DNA of 40,089 nt from a bacterium. Lineage in GTDB: Bacteria; Desulfobacterota; Desulfocorpusculales; Desulfocorpusculum. Shown one piece after another: positions 1-8,036 of the stretch. How positions within the stretch are numbered: the stretch's first letter is position 1; each line of letters starts with the position of its first letter. The position numbers and the translations under genes are program-made. The notes below the pieces were generated by a model. The model did not search any database and was not told where the DNA came from. It saw nothing but the letters and a program-made list of their open reading frames with translations. The stretch is taken from contig JBBFLE010000006.1 in NCBI GenBank assembly GCA_037481695.1, forward strand, positions 193,530-233,618. The letters are read 5' to 3'.

Positions 1-216
1 CGGATACCCGTGGTGATAGTTACCGGAGTGTCTCAGGCCACAGGGGTGGATTTCAGCCATTTGCTTGTGAGACAGCCCCAGCTCACGGGCCAGCCAGAGG
101 TGAGTGCCACTGGAGACACCATGTACAGCCGACCCTCTGGTTTCCTGGAAAAGCCTGTGGAACCAGAAGAACTCCTTAGGGTGGTCCGAGATATCTTGGA
201 ACCTAAGATGGCTTAG
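1..216 (+). CDS. Response-regulator receiver domain, C-terminal fragment (5' truncated)
   Basis: The frame is open from base 1, so the gene starts outside the window. The visible 71 residues begin with IPVVIVTG, which looks like strand beta-4 of a CheY-like receiver with its switch Thr. They end with FLEKPVEPEELLRVV, matching beta-5 with the conserved Lys-Pro and helix alpha-5. The phospho-acceptor Asp would lie upstream and cannot be seen. About 36 residues separate these elements, longer than in CheY. No DNA-binding output domain follows before the TAG, so this may be a single-domain regulator or the last domain of a larger protein. It lies 68 bp upstream of the thiolase on the same strand. 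Receiver identity is fairly secure; the target is unknown. Confidence 0.65.
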   Translation, partial: RIPVVIVTGVSQATGVDFSHLLVRQPQLTGQPEVSATGDTMYSRPSGFLEKPVEPEELLRVVRDILEPKMA

Positions 217-284
217 CCCTTGCTAAGACCCTTTTCATAACTACATTGGGAAACCAGCTAGGTGCACAGAACAGGAGGGGGAAC

Positions 285-1520
285 ATGGGAAGGCTTCAGG
301 AAGTGGTGGTGATCGATGCGGTCAGATCGGCCATAGGCAAGTCTGGCAGGAAGGGCATGGAAAAGGGCGGACAGCTCTGTCAGGCCTCTGCCCAGGATCT
401 CTTGGCCAACACCTTGAGGGGGCTCTTGGACAGGGTACACGCCCGGTGCCCCAAATTCCAGGAACAGGAGATCGAGGATGTGATCATCGGTTGTCTGAGT
501 CAGGTGGGAGAACAGGCCTTGAACATCGGGCGAATAGCTTCGCTCTTGGCCGGGATTCCCAAGGAGGCTGCTGGCTGCACTATAAATCAGTACTGCAATG
601 CTGGGCTAAAAGGCATTCACATGGGAGCCCATGAAATAATGGTGGGAGAAGCAGAGATAGTGGTTTGCGGCGGGGTGGAGCTCATGTCCCATTATGGGAT
701 AGGATCCGACTTGCAGGCCGCGCTTCAGGCCAATTTCCCCGTGCGCATGTCTTCCAGGGTTCAGGAAGTGGCCTTGGCAGTACCCCAGGGTCTTTGTGCT
801 GAGATGATCTCGGAGCAATACGGTCACAGCCGGGAAGACCTGGAGCGTTTCGGACTCTGGAGCATGCAAAAGGCTCTGGAGGCAGATCAGAAGGGATTCT
901 ATGCTGATCACATCGTGCCATTTGAGTACACCTGGGAAGGGGTTACCAGGAGAGTGGAGAAAGACGAGGTGCTTCGTCCCAAGGCCTTGCTGGATCCTGA
1001 AGGATACCTGGCAGACTCCATGAAACTTCCCACACCTTTCAAGGAAAACGGTCTTGTGAGTGCAGGTAGCTCCTCGGCCATCGTGGATGGAGCAGCAGCT
1101 GTGCTGCTCATGAGTTCCAGGAAAGCAGAGGAACTGGGTCTGGAACCCATGTGCCGTATCGCCTCTTGTGCGGTTGCCGGAGGAGATCCTGTGCCCATGC
1201 TCCTGGCTCCCATCCCTGCAGTGCAAAAAGCCTTAAAAAGGGCTGGGAAAACCATGGATCAGATGGATGTCATAGAGCCCAACGAGGCCTTTGCTTCTCC
1301 CCTTTTGGTTTTTGCCGACCAGCTAGGTTATGACAGGTTCGACCCTAGGGTGAACCCCACGGGAGGCGCCATTGCACTGGGGCATCCCATAGGGGCCTCG
1401 GGGGTGCTTTACTTTGGTGAGATGGTTCATCATCTGAAACGCACCAAGGGGCGTGCAGGGGTGCAAATGCTCTGTGGAGGAGGCGGGGTGGGCATCGCCA
1501 TCGTGGTGGAGGCCATCTGA
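285..1520 (+). CDS. Thiolase family protein (acetyl-CoA C-acyltransferase)
   Basis: A cytoplasmic thiolase that condenses or cleaves beta-ketoacyl-CoA, as in beta-oxidation or acetoacetyl-CoA metabolism. All catalytic motifs are present: the acyl-accepting Cys in NQYCNAGLKG (about residue 104), PNEAFAS, GGAIALGHPIGASG with the catalytic His, and the C-terminal CGGGGVGIA with the second Cys. The 411-residue length suits the family. The frame is open from a TTG at 246, but the ATG at 285 has AGGAGG at 273-278 with 6-nt spacing, and the family N-terminus (VVVIDAVRSAIGKSG) begins just after it. It is followed by a convergent usp gene 7 bp away. Chain-length specificity cannot be read from the sequence. 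Confidence 0.93.
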   Translation: MGRLQEVVVIDAVRSAIGKSGRKGMEKGGQLCQASAQDLLANTLRGLLDRVHARCPKFQEQEIEDVIIGCLSQVGEQALNIGRIASLLAGIPKEAAGCTINQYCNAGLKGIHMGAHEIMVGEAEIVVCGGVELMSHYGIGSDLQAALQANFPVRMSSRVQEVALAVPQGLCAEMISEQYGHSREDLERFGLWSMQKALEADQKGFYADHIVPFEYTWEGVTRRVEKDEVLRPKALLDPEGYLADSMKLPTPFKENGLVSAGSSSAIVDGAAAVLLMSSRKAEELGLEPMCRIASCAVAGGDPVPMLLAPIPAVQKALKRAGKTMDQMDVIEPNEAFASPLLVFADQLGYDRFDPRVNPTGGAIALGHPIGASGVLYFGEMVHHLKRTKGRAGVQMLCGGGGVGIAIVVEAI

Positions 1521-1527
1521 AAAGCTC

Positions 1528-1989
1528 TTATGACCCGGCAGGCCTGTTAGAGACAGTTAGCACCGGGACCGGGGAACGCTTCACCACCCTGTGGGCCACA
1601 CTGCCGAACATGAGAAGCTCAAGGGGGGAGCGTCCCCTGGCTCCCATTACCACCAAATCAACGCCTTTTTCTGAGATCGCCCTTAAGATCTCCTGGGATG
1701 GGCTGCCCGAGTGCACCAGGATCTCCCAGGAGAGATTTTGGGGGATAGAAGGGACGTACCTGCGGCGGATCTCCTCTTGTGCCTCCTGCCTGAGGCGATC
1801 CTCCTGTTGCTCCACCACCTGAGTCATGACAAAGGGTTCTGCCAGAACAGGATAAAGGGTTTGATGCACGGAGTGGAAAATTACCAAGCAGGCCTCATGA
1901 ATTCTGGCCATTTCCAGGGCGTATTGAAAGGCGTGATCAGCGGTGGGAGAGAAGTCCGTGCAATAGAGGATCTTTCTAAAAAGAGCCAT
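1528..1989 (-). CDS. Universal stress protein, UspA family
   Basis: A single-domain Usp of 153 residues. The N-terminus RKILYCTDFSPTADHAFQYAL matches the first strand and helix of the fold. The C-terminus carries the nucleotide-binding pattern G-x2-G-x9-G-S (GARG through MFGS, about residues 117-131), which predicts an ATP-binding type. A clear SD (AAGGAGAG) precedes the ATG. It lies 49 bp downstream of purQ on the same strand and could be co-transcribed with it. Members of the family bind ATP and modulate stress survival, but the specific target here is unknown. Confidence 0.9.
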   Translation of the reverse strand: MALFRKILYCTDFSPTADHAFQYALEMARIHEACLVIFHSVHQTLYPVLAEPFVMTQVVEQQEDRLRQEAQEEIRRRYVPSIPQNLSWEILVHSGSPSQEILRAISEKGVDLVVMGARGRSPLELLMFGSVAHRVVKRSPVPVLTVSNRPAGS

Positions 1990-2038
1990 GGTAGCTCTCC
2001 TTTCTTTTCAAAAGCTTCCCAGCCCTCCCATGGCCTGC

Positions 2039-2863
2039 TCAAAGCAGGTTGTCTCTGATGAAAGACACGGCATTCCTGAAGAGAACCACTCCCTGTCCCT
2101 CCTCCGGAAGTTCCTCCCTGGTCCAGCGGGGATGATTGGTCCTGTGGTGGTAGGCCTCTGGGTGAGGCATCAGCCCGAAAAGCCTACCCGTGGGATCGCA
2201 GATCCCAGCCACTGCCCCCCAAGAGCCGTTGGGATTCCATGGGTAATCCTGTGTGGGCTTCTTGGTGGAAGGATCCAGGTAGCGTAATACTATCTGGTGG
2301 TTAACAGAGAGTCTCTCCAGAAGATGGTAGTCCTTGCAAAAAAATTTCCCTTCTCCGTGTCTGACCGGCAGGTAAAGCTCTTTCAGGCCTCTTGTGAAGA
2401 CGCATGGGCTTTCAGCCTCCACTGCCAGATGCACCCAGCGATCTTCGAATCGACCGGAGTCGTTGAAGGTGAGGGTTACGCTCTGGAGGTCGTAACGACC
2501 GTCTAGCCCTGGAAGAAGCCCCAATTTAACCATCAACTGGAACCCATTGCATATTCCCAGCACCAACTTCCCCTGGGAGATGAATCTGTCTAGTTGATTT
2601 CTCAGAGGTTCTCCTGTTGTACTTACCCTTGCATATCTGAAGCGGTTGGCTGCAGCTTTAGCAGCACCTAGATCATCCCCATCCAGGAAGCCCCCGGGAA
2701 GGCACAGAAGGTGATAGTCGTCCAGACATTTCTCACCGGTTAGCAGATCCGCGAAATGGACAAGCTCCACCTCATCCGCCCCGCCCAGATGACAGGCATG
2801 AGCCGTCTCCCTTTCGCAGTTTATGCCGTTTCCCCAAAGCACCATGGCGCGAACAGCTGCCAT
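2039..2863 (-). CDS. purQ: Phosphoribosylformylglycinamidine synthase, glutaminase subunit (PurQ)
   Basis: Class I glutamine amidotransferase subunit supplying ammonia to PurL for conversion of FGAR to FGAM in purine synthesis. Seen directly: LPGGFLDGDDLGAAK, the nucleophile elbow LGICNGFQL with Cys about residue 105, and MPHPEAYHH with catalytic His (about 234) and Glu (about 236). At 274 residues it is longer than the usual PurQ of roughly 225. The region around YPWNPNGSWGAVAGI resembles the glutaminase domain of large one-chain PurL proteins. The ATG at 2863 has GGAGG about 13 nt upstream, a loose spacing, but no other start lies between. A near-consensus promoter is at 2913-2941. No purL or purS is in the window. 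Confidence 0.88.
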   Translation of the reverse strand: MAAVRAMVLWGNGINCERETAHACHLGGADEVELVHFADLLTGEKCLDDYHLLCLPGGFLDGDDLGAAKAAANRFRYARVSTTGEPLRNQLDRFISQGKLVLGICNGFQLMVKLGLLPGLDGRYDLQSVTLTFNDSGRFEDRWVHLAVEAESPCVFTRGLKELYLPVRHGEGKFFCKDYHLLERLSVNHQIVLRYLDPSTKKPTQDYPWNPNGSWGAVAGICDPTGRLFGLMPHPEAYHHRTNHPRWTREELPEEGQGVVLFRNAVSFIRDNLL

Positions 2864-2912
2864 GTGGCTGTTCCAACCTCCTTCATGTCTTTGGAATCAA
2901 GGAACGATTTGC

Positions 2913-2941
2913 ATTATACGACCACCCAGGGCAGGTGACAA
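2913..2941 (-). promoter_or_regulatory. Predicted sigma-70 promoter for purQ(-usp)
   Basis: Read on the minus strand, TTGTCA (2936-2941) is followed after 17 bp by a perfect TATAAT (2913-2918), about 50 bp upstream of the purQ start. This is one of the best -35/-10 matches in the window. Confidence 0.72.
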
Positions 2942-2986
2942 CGGATGGGCTTTGCTTGGGCCAGAGGCCTGCAAGGGCCATTGGAG

Positions 2987-3015
2987 AAAGCCCCGGGTGC
3001 AAAGCCCGGGGCTTT
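2987..3015 (-). terminator. Hairpin terminator after the LEA14-like lipoprotein gene
   Basis: Perfect 11-bp inverted repeat AAAGCCCCGGG / CCCGGGGCTTT with a 7-nt loop, starting 20 bp after the lipoprotein stop codon. On the minus strand the stem ends in CTTT, but no longer U-tract follows, so termination may be partial or the hairpin may only protect the 3' end. Confidence 0.55.
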
Positions 3016-3034
3016 GCATGGCCATGAGGTATCC

Positions 3035-3670
3035 CTACTTAGCCGGCGGGAAAACACCCTGGAATGTGGACTGTATGGTCTTTCCATCTGGTGTCTGGAA
3101 GATCGCCGCACCGTTTTTCACCTGGATGGGGAATCCCTGATCTCCCACGGTGTCCCACCATTTCTTGACCAAGTCTGCCTGCTTTGTTCCCATCTTTTGG
3201 ATCCTCTGAGCCGCCAGTCCCCCTACGGCCAGGCTGGCTATGGTGGCCTGGGCCTCCTGAACCACCACCACCCTCAGTTCATTGGTTTTGCCAGGAGGTA
3301 TCCACTGATCCTCGTACACTGTGGGCATGTTCACGTCAAAATCCTCGAAGGCTGCCGTGAAGCGAAGCTCGTCCAACATCACAGGAAAGCTGTTGGGATT
3401 CTGAATGTGGAACACATATGCCAGGCTCATGGTGCTGGTGTATCCATAACCACCCACTGTGCCGGGATTGTTACAGTCCTTGAAATTGATCCTGGGCCCT
3501 ATGAAAAAAGGTTGTATGTGATTTACCTCCACCCTTTCCAGTTTAACCACGGGCGCCTTGGCAGGGCCAGCTTGCTGGGCAGGGCCCATGGTCTCCATGG
3601 TTTCGCAACCCTGGAGGGCCAATCCCACGCTGAACAACAGAATCAAGCCTAGAAAAGCCCTTCTTTTCAT
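3035..3670 (-). CDS. LEA14-like (LEA type 2 fold) lipoprotein
   Basis: The start is taken as the ATG at 3670, preceded by AGGAGGG with 5-nt spacing; an ATG further upstream (3709) lacks this. The 211-residue product starts MKRRAFLG, has a hydrophobic stretch and a lipobox LQGC at about residue 21, so it should be a lipidated envelope protein. The mature part contains YVFHIQNPNSFPVMLDELRFTA-type sequence and an IPPGKTNELRVVVV segment, resembling the immunoglobulin-like LEA14/WHy fold (inferred by pattern only). It lies 84 bp after livF on the same strand and may be the last gene of that transcription unit, which would end at the hairpin at 2987-3015. Function unknown. Confidence 0.75.
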   Translation of the reverse strand: MKRRAFLGLILLFSVGLALQGCETMETMGPAQQAGPAKAPVVKLERVEVNHIQPFFIGPRINFKDCNNPGTVGGYGYTSTMSLAYVFHIQNPNSFPVMLDELRFTAAFEDFDVNMPTVYEDQWIPPGKTNELRVVVVQEAQATIASLAVGGLAAQRIQKMGTKQADLVKKWWDTVGDQGFPIQVKNGAAIFQTPDGKTIQSTFQGVFPPAK

Positions 3671-3696
3671 TTTTCCCTCCTTCCCGCTAGGACGCC

Positions 3697-3743
3697 TGGG
3701 GTTCAGCAAGCTGCCTTCCTGACAAAAAGAGCTGCGAACCCCA
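3697..3743 (-). other. Imperfect inverted repeat between livF and the lipoprotein gene
   Basis: TGGGGTTC (3697-3704) pairs with GAACCCCA (3736-3743), with a further GCA/TGC and GCT/AGC inside separated by single bulges. It lies just downstream of the livF stop. There is no U-tract, so it may be an mRNA-processing or stabilising hairpin rather than a full terminator. Confidence 0.35.
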
Positions 3744-3754
3744 AGACGCTCAAT

Positions 3755-4567
3755 TCAAGCCAACCAGCGTTTTCGCCTCTTGTAATGCTTGACCGAGCGG
3801 AAACTCTTTCTCTCACCTATGTCCGTGAGCCCCAGGTAAAAATCCCTAATGTCAGGGTTTTGTTTGAGAACCTCGGAAGTGCCGTCCATCACTATGCGCC
3901 CGTTTTCCATAACGTAACCGTAAGGGGCTACGGTAAGGGCCAGCTTCACGTTTTGCTCCACCAACAGGATGGGTATCCTTTCCTGATGGTTCAGTCTTTG
4001 GATGATCTCGAAGATCTCCTTTATGAGCAAAGGAGCCAAACCCATGGAGGGCTCATCCAAAAGCATGAGCTTGGGGCTTGCCATGAGGGCCCGGCCTATC
4101 ACGGTCATCTGCTGTTCCCCGCCGCTGGCAAAACCTGCCACCATGTTTCGCTTCTCCTTTAGACGGGGAAAGTAACTGTAAACCATCTCCAGCCTGTCTT
4201 TTAGGGCTCGGCCGTCACCGCGCAGATGTCCCCCCACCCTGAGGTTCTCCTCTATGGTGAGATGCTCAAAGACCCTTCTACCCTCAATGATCTGGAAAAT
4301 GCCCATCTTGGCGATCTCTTCCGGATCCCGGCGGTGGATCTGCTCCCCCAGGAATTCGATGGCACCATCTGTGACCCTTCCCTCCTCATGTTTGAGCAGG
4401 CCCGAAATGGCCTTTAGGGTGGTGCTCTTGCCAGCTCCATTGGCCCCAAGAAGGGCCACTATGCCTCCCTCAGGCACCTCTATGGAAACCCCCTTGAGCA
4501 CCAGAATCACTTCGTGGTACTTGACCTCTATATTGTGCAGTTGCAGGATCGGTTTTCCCGAACTCAC
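3755..4567 (-). CDS. livF: Branched-chain-amino-acid-type ABC transporter ATPase, LivF family
   Basis: One of the two ATPases of a HAAT-type importer. Walker A GANGAGKST (residues 41-49), Q-loop region FQIIEGRRVF, signature ASGGEQQM (147-154), Walker B LMLLDEP (167-173) and the switch His region are all present. The start is a GTG with GGAGG 12-17 nt upstream. At 270 residues it is about 35 longer than the classical LivF of roughly 235; the extra part is a basic C-terminal tail rich in Lys/Arg, ending KRRKRWLA. It lies 22 bp after the binding-protein gene and is the last transport gene of the operon. The substrate is not determined by the ATPase. Confidence 0.9.
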   Translation of the reverse strand: MSSGKPILQLHNIEVKYHEVILVLKGVSIEVPEGGIVALLGANGAGKSTTLKAISGLLKHEEGRVTDGAIEFLGEQIHRRDPEEIAKMGIFQIIEGRRVFEHLTIEENLRVGGHLRGDGRALKDRLEMVYSYFPRLKEKRNMVAGFASGGEQQMTVIGRALMASPKLMLLDEPSMGLAPLLIKEIFEIIQRLNHQERIPILLVEQNVKLALTVAPYGYVMENGRIVMDGTSEVLKQNPDIRDFYLGLTDIGERKSFRSVKHYKRRKRWLA

Positions 4568-4589
4568 CCCTTTGCCTCCTCGGGCTCTG

Positions 4590-5846
4590 TTACCAGCCCA
4601 GCCACTCCTTGGCCCATTTCTCCGGCCAGCGTTGTTTCAGATCTATGCGCTCCAGGAGCTGGAACTTGCCGTCCTTGTAAATGTAAATCTGGGCTATGCT
4701 GGTGGGACGGTGGTCAGTGGGGGAGAAGCTGACCGGAGGCGCCCCCAGACCAATATCAAAGTCTTTTAGGGACTCGAATCCGGCCTTCATGATCCCCTCG
4801 CCGTCGAGTTTGCCAGCCTTGTCAGCCCTCTTCATGGCTTCCCAAAGCAGCATCACCGCCGCCCAGGCCTGGGTGGTACGGATCAAGCGTTGTTCCTTGG
4901 GAACACCAGGGTTCATTTTCTGGGCGTATTCCACCACCTTGTCCATGAGCTTCACATTCTCTCCGAAGAACGCGCATGGGGTGGCGCCGATAGCATTTTT
5001 GGCCGCATCCCCCGCCAGTCGTGGCAGGTTTTCGTCAAAGCCCCAGTTGTTGATGATGTGCCAGGCCCCCAGGTTCTGAGCATAAGCATCACGGATGGCA
5101 GTGGAGACGCTCATGGTGGTGTTTCCATGCCAAACAAGATCCGGCTTGAACTTGGCTGCAGCTAGTACCTGACTCTTGGTGTCCAAAGCCGTTAGAGGTA
5201 TGTCCTGGTCATCCCCTATCTCGAAACCTAGCATCTGAGCCTGATCCTTTATGGCCTTGATGGGTGCGCTGGAGTAAGGCACTGCCGTGGCATAGAAGCA
5301 TACAAAACGTGGCTTGTCTCCCTTGGCCACCCTGTCCTTGTACATGGGATCCTTTTTCCAGATCTGGTCGTACCAGGCTGTTATGGCAGCCCTAGCATTG
5401 GAAGAGTAATCGGCCGAGAAGAACAGGTTGTAAGGGGTCTTCTTGGGGTCTGTAAGATGTGCGGAATAGGAGGCCGACACATAGGGCATCTTGTCCTTGT
5501 TTATGATGGGTGAGAGGGCTTCGGTGTCTCCTGTGCCCCATCCCAATGTTGCTATGACCCTGTCGAAGTTCTTGAGTCTCTTGTAAGTGGTAATGGCCTC
5601 AGGAATGCGATATCCGTAATCGTAAAGAAACAGTTTAATGCGTTTGCCGTTGACCCCTCCCTGGTCATTCACGTACTGGATGGCTTCTCTGATACCCATG
5701 GCATAGTCCTTGCCCACGTCAGATGTTGCACCGGTTATGTCCATGATGGCTCCTACCCTTATCTCCTCGGCAGGCCATGCCGAGGGAGCAAGGGCCAGAA
5801 TGCCCAGGACAACTAGAACCTGCAACCACCCACCCCTCTCTCTCAT
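4590..5846 (-). CDS. Periplasmic substrate-binding protein, LivJ/LivK family
   Basis: A 418-residue class I periplasmic binding protein. An N-terminal signal peptide (charged RERGG, hydrophobic core, APSAWPAEE cleavage region near residue 25) leads into IRVGAIMDITGATSDVGKDY, the standard opening of the LivK fold. GGVNGKRIKLFLYDYG and the hinge-type segments follow. The SD AGGAGGTGAATC is strong. It is the extracytoplasmic receptor for the importer encoded around it and sits between livM (108 bp upstream) and livF (22 bp downstream). The ligand cannot be read from the sequence. The acyl-CoA ligase in the same operon suggests a carboxylic acid rather than, or as well as, Leu/Ile/Val. Confidence 0.88.
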   Translation of the reverse strand: MRERGGWLQVLVVLGILALAPSAWPAEEIRVGAIMDITGATSDVGKDYAMGIREAIQYVNDQGGVNGKRIKLFLYDYGYRIPEAITTYKRLKNFDRVIATLGWGTGDTEALSPIINKDKMPYVSASYSAHLTDPKKTPYNLFFSADYSSNARAAITAWYDQIWKKDPMYKDRVAKGDKPRFVCFYATAVPYSSAPIKAIKDQAQMLGFEIGDDQDIPLTALDTKSQVLAAAKFKPDLVWHGNTTMSVSTAIRDAYAQNLGAWHIINNWGFDENLPRLAGDAAKNAIGATPCAFFGENVKLMDKVVEYAQKMNPGVPKEQRLIRTTQAWAAVMLLWEAMKRADKAGKLDGEGIMKAGFESLKDFDIGLGAPPVSFSPTDHRPTSIAQIYIYKDGKFQLLERIDLKQRWPEKWAKEWLGW

Positions 5847-5954
5847 GATTCACCTCCTGGAGTCAATGTTTGATCGAAGGTGCGATGTACTCAAGATATT
5901 TAGCCCCATCAATGCGTGTAGCTCCCACCTCCTTTCCTGAATCTGGCTGGGCCA

Positions 5955-7121
5955 TCAATACGAGAATGGCCAAAGGTTGAAGTAGTTCTTTATCTGCCAC
6001 CAGCGATACGCTATCCCATTGGGCTCGTAAATGAGAAACAGGGCTATGGCCAGGCCGAAGAGGGCTTCCTTTATAAAAAGGAACCTGTCCAGCAGCTCTG
6101 GGAAAGCACCCCCCAGGGGCACCACCACAGCCTTGAGCCCCTCCATGACCAGCACCATGAACATTGATCCGAATATGGTCCCATGGATGCTTCCCACCCC
6201 TCCTATGAGGATCACACCCACCCACCAAAGGGACCAGAACCACTGGAAATGTTCGGGACTGATTATGCTGTTAAAATTGAGCCAGAAAACCCCGGCCACT
6301 CCTCCCATGGCGCCGGCCACAAAAAATGCCAAGAGCTTGTAAGCAACTATGTTCACTCCCATAGCCTCGGCAGCTATGTCATTGTCCCGGATGGCTATCC
6401 AGGCTCTCCCAGGTTTGGAGCGAAGCAGATTTGCCATGGCCAGGGTCAAGAGCAAGACAAGAGCTGCTCCCAAATAGTAAACCTTTCGATCCGAGTCTAT
6501 GACGAAAGGGCCGATGGCGAAGTGCTCCGGCATCACAGTGAATGCCTGTTGGCGCCCTCCTATCTGACTGACGAACTGTGTTATGAAGAACTCAACGGTT
6601 ATCCACTGGGCAGCTATGGTTGTCATGATGAGGTAAAAGCCTTTCACCTTGGCCGAAGGTAACCCAAAGAGCACACACCACAGTCCTGCCACTAAGGCGG
6701 CCAGAACTATGGCCGCCGGGTAAAGAAGCCCTGCCTTCATCAGGCCTGCAAAGATACCCGCCAGGAGCCGCACCACTGGGTTGGGGTCATTGCCCATGGC
6801 GGCAAGCTCTGGTCCATGCATGAGCACCAGGCAGGAGGTATAAGCCCCCACTGCCACGAAGGCCGCATGCCCCAGGGTCACCTGTCCGCAGTAACCTATG
6901 AGTAGCTGGACTCCTGATGCGGCCATTATGGTGTACATCAGCATGATGGCAATGCTCAGAAGATAAGGGCCCAAATCCGGGGCCACGATATCCATGTAAG
7001 GAAATATCAGTAGAACCACCAGGGCCAAAAAGAACATCTTTGCTTTTACGAATTTGGTCTGCCACCAGGCATGGTCTTGCTTGTAATGTTCGTGATATAC
7101 CCCACAAGGCAGCCAGCTCAT
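5955..7121 (-). CDS. livM: Branched-chain-amino-acid-type ABC transporter permease, LivM family
   Basis: A 388-residue polytopic inner-membrane protein with roughly 8-10 hydrophobic segments. The family loop that contacts the ATPases is visible as AIRDNDIAAEAMGVNIVAYK, followed by the LLAFFVAGAMGGVAG helix. VQLLIGYCGQVTLGHAAFVAVGAY is the typical N-terminal LivM motif. It starts 3 bp after the livH stop, so the two permeases are tightly coupled. The N-terminus carries about 28 polar residues before the first helix. The family assignment is secure; the transported substrate is not. Confidence 0.9.
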   Translation of the reverse strand: MSWLPCGVYHEHYKQDHAWWQTKFVKAKMFFLALVVLLIFPYMDIVAPDLGPYLLSIAIMLMYTIMAASGVQLLIGYCGQVTLGHAAFVAVGAYTSCLVLMHGPELAAMGNDPNPVVRLLAGIFAGLMKAGLLYPAAIVLAALVAGLWCVLFGLPSAKVKGFYLIMTTIAAQWITVEFFITQFVSQIGGRQQAFTVMPEHFAIGPFVIDSDRKVYYLGAALVLLLTLAMANLLRSKPGRAWIAIRDNDIAAEAMGVNIVAYKLLAFFVAGAMGGVAGVFWLNFNSIISPEHFQWFWSLWWVGVILIGGVGSIHGTIFGSMFMVLVMEGLKAVVVPLGGAFPELLDRFLFIKEALFGLAIALFLIYEPNGIAYRWWQIKNYFNLWPFSY

Positions 7122-7124
7122 GTC

Positions 7125-8036
7125 TCACACCCTCTCAATTCTTTCCCAGCCCCAAAGGCCGTAAGGTTTGAAAAGAAGCAGAATGACCATGAATGCCAAA
7201 GGAGCCACTTCCTTTACCCCCCCAGGTGTGAACTGGGACAAGTACCCATCTGCCATGTTCTGGAGTACCCCAATGATTATCCCTCCCACTATGGCTCCGG
7301 GTACAGAGTTCAGACCTCCTAAGACCACTGCTGGCAAAACCAACAGGCCCAGGTACCCCACAGATATGTTGATTCCATTTACATTTCCCAGGAGGGTGCC
7401 CCCTACTCCTGCTGCCATGAAGGCAATGGACCAGGCCAGGGCATATACCAGCTTGGCGCTGACTCCCAAGGAGAGGGCAGCCATCTCGTCATCGGCTGTG
7501 GCCTGCATGGCCAGGCCCCATCTGGTGTACTTGAAAAAGGACACAAACACCACCAGAAGCACAAGGGCTGCGATAAAGCTCCAGAGATATACCGAGTCCA
7601 CATAGATGTTGCCCCAAATGGGAATGGGTTTCTTGCTGAAAACCTCAGGGGTGAACACTCTGGTGTCGGTCCCCCAGATGAACTCTACCGTGCCCTTGAA
7701 GAAGAAGGAGAGTCCCACCGTGACCATTATCACGCTCAGGACCGGTTCTCCTATCATTTTTCTTAGAAAGACCCTCTCGGTAAGGAGCCCCAGAACAGCG
7801 CCTATGATCAAGGTCCCCACCAAGGCCATCACAAAAGCAGTGGTAGACTGAGGCACGGCTTTGACGAACCAACCATACAGGCTCAAACACACATACGCTC
7901 CTATGAGGGTCAACTCCCCCATGGCCAGATTCAGAACCCCTGAGCACTTGTAGATGAGCACCCAGCCCAGGGCCACCAAGGCGTAAACAGAGCCCACCAT
8001 GATGCCTGAGATGAGAAGATTAAAGAATATTTCCAT
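7125..8036 (-). CDS. livH: Branched-chain-amino-acid-type ABC transporter permease, LivH family
   Basis: A permease of 303 residues with about eight membrane segments. It opens with FFNLLISGIMVGSVYALVALG, typical of LivH, and carries the ATPase-contact loop ATADDEMAALSLGVSAKLVY. I place the start at the ATG at 8036, which has AAGGGGG with 6-nt spacing and forms a TGATG junction with the stop of the upstream acyl-CoA ligase gene, so translation is probably coupled. A GTG one codon upstream is the alternative. It pairs with LivM to form the membrane channel. Confidence 0.9.
   Translation of the reverse strand: MEIFFNLLISGIMVGSVYALVALGWVLIYKCSGVLNLAMGELTLIGAYVCLSLYGWFVKAVPQSTTAFVMALVGTLIIGAVLGLLTERVFLRKMIGEPVLSVIMVTVGLSFFFKGTVEFIWGTDTRVFTPEVFSKKPIPIWGNIYVDSVYLWSFIAALVLLVVFVSFFKYTRWGLAMQATADDEMAALSLGVSAKLVYALAWSIAFMAAGVGGTLLGNVNGINISVGYLGLLVLPAVVLGGLNSVPGAIVGGIIIGVLQNMADGYLSQFTPGGVKEVAPLAFMVILLLFKPYGLWGWERIERV

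Noticed and set aside
2945-3652. 235-codon plus-strand frame opposite the LEA14-like lipoprotein
   Set aside because: The minus-strand gene has SD, signal peptide and lipobox; this frame has none.
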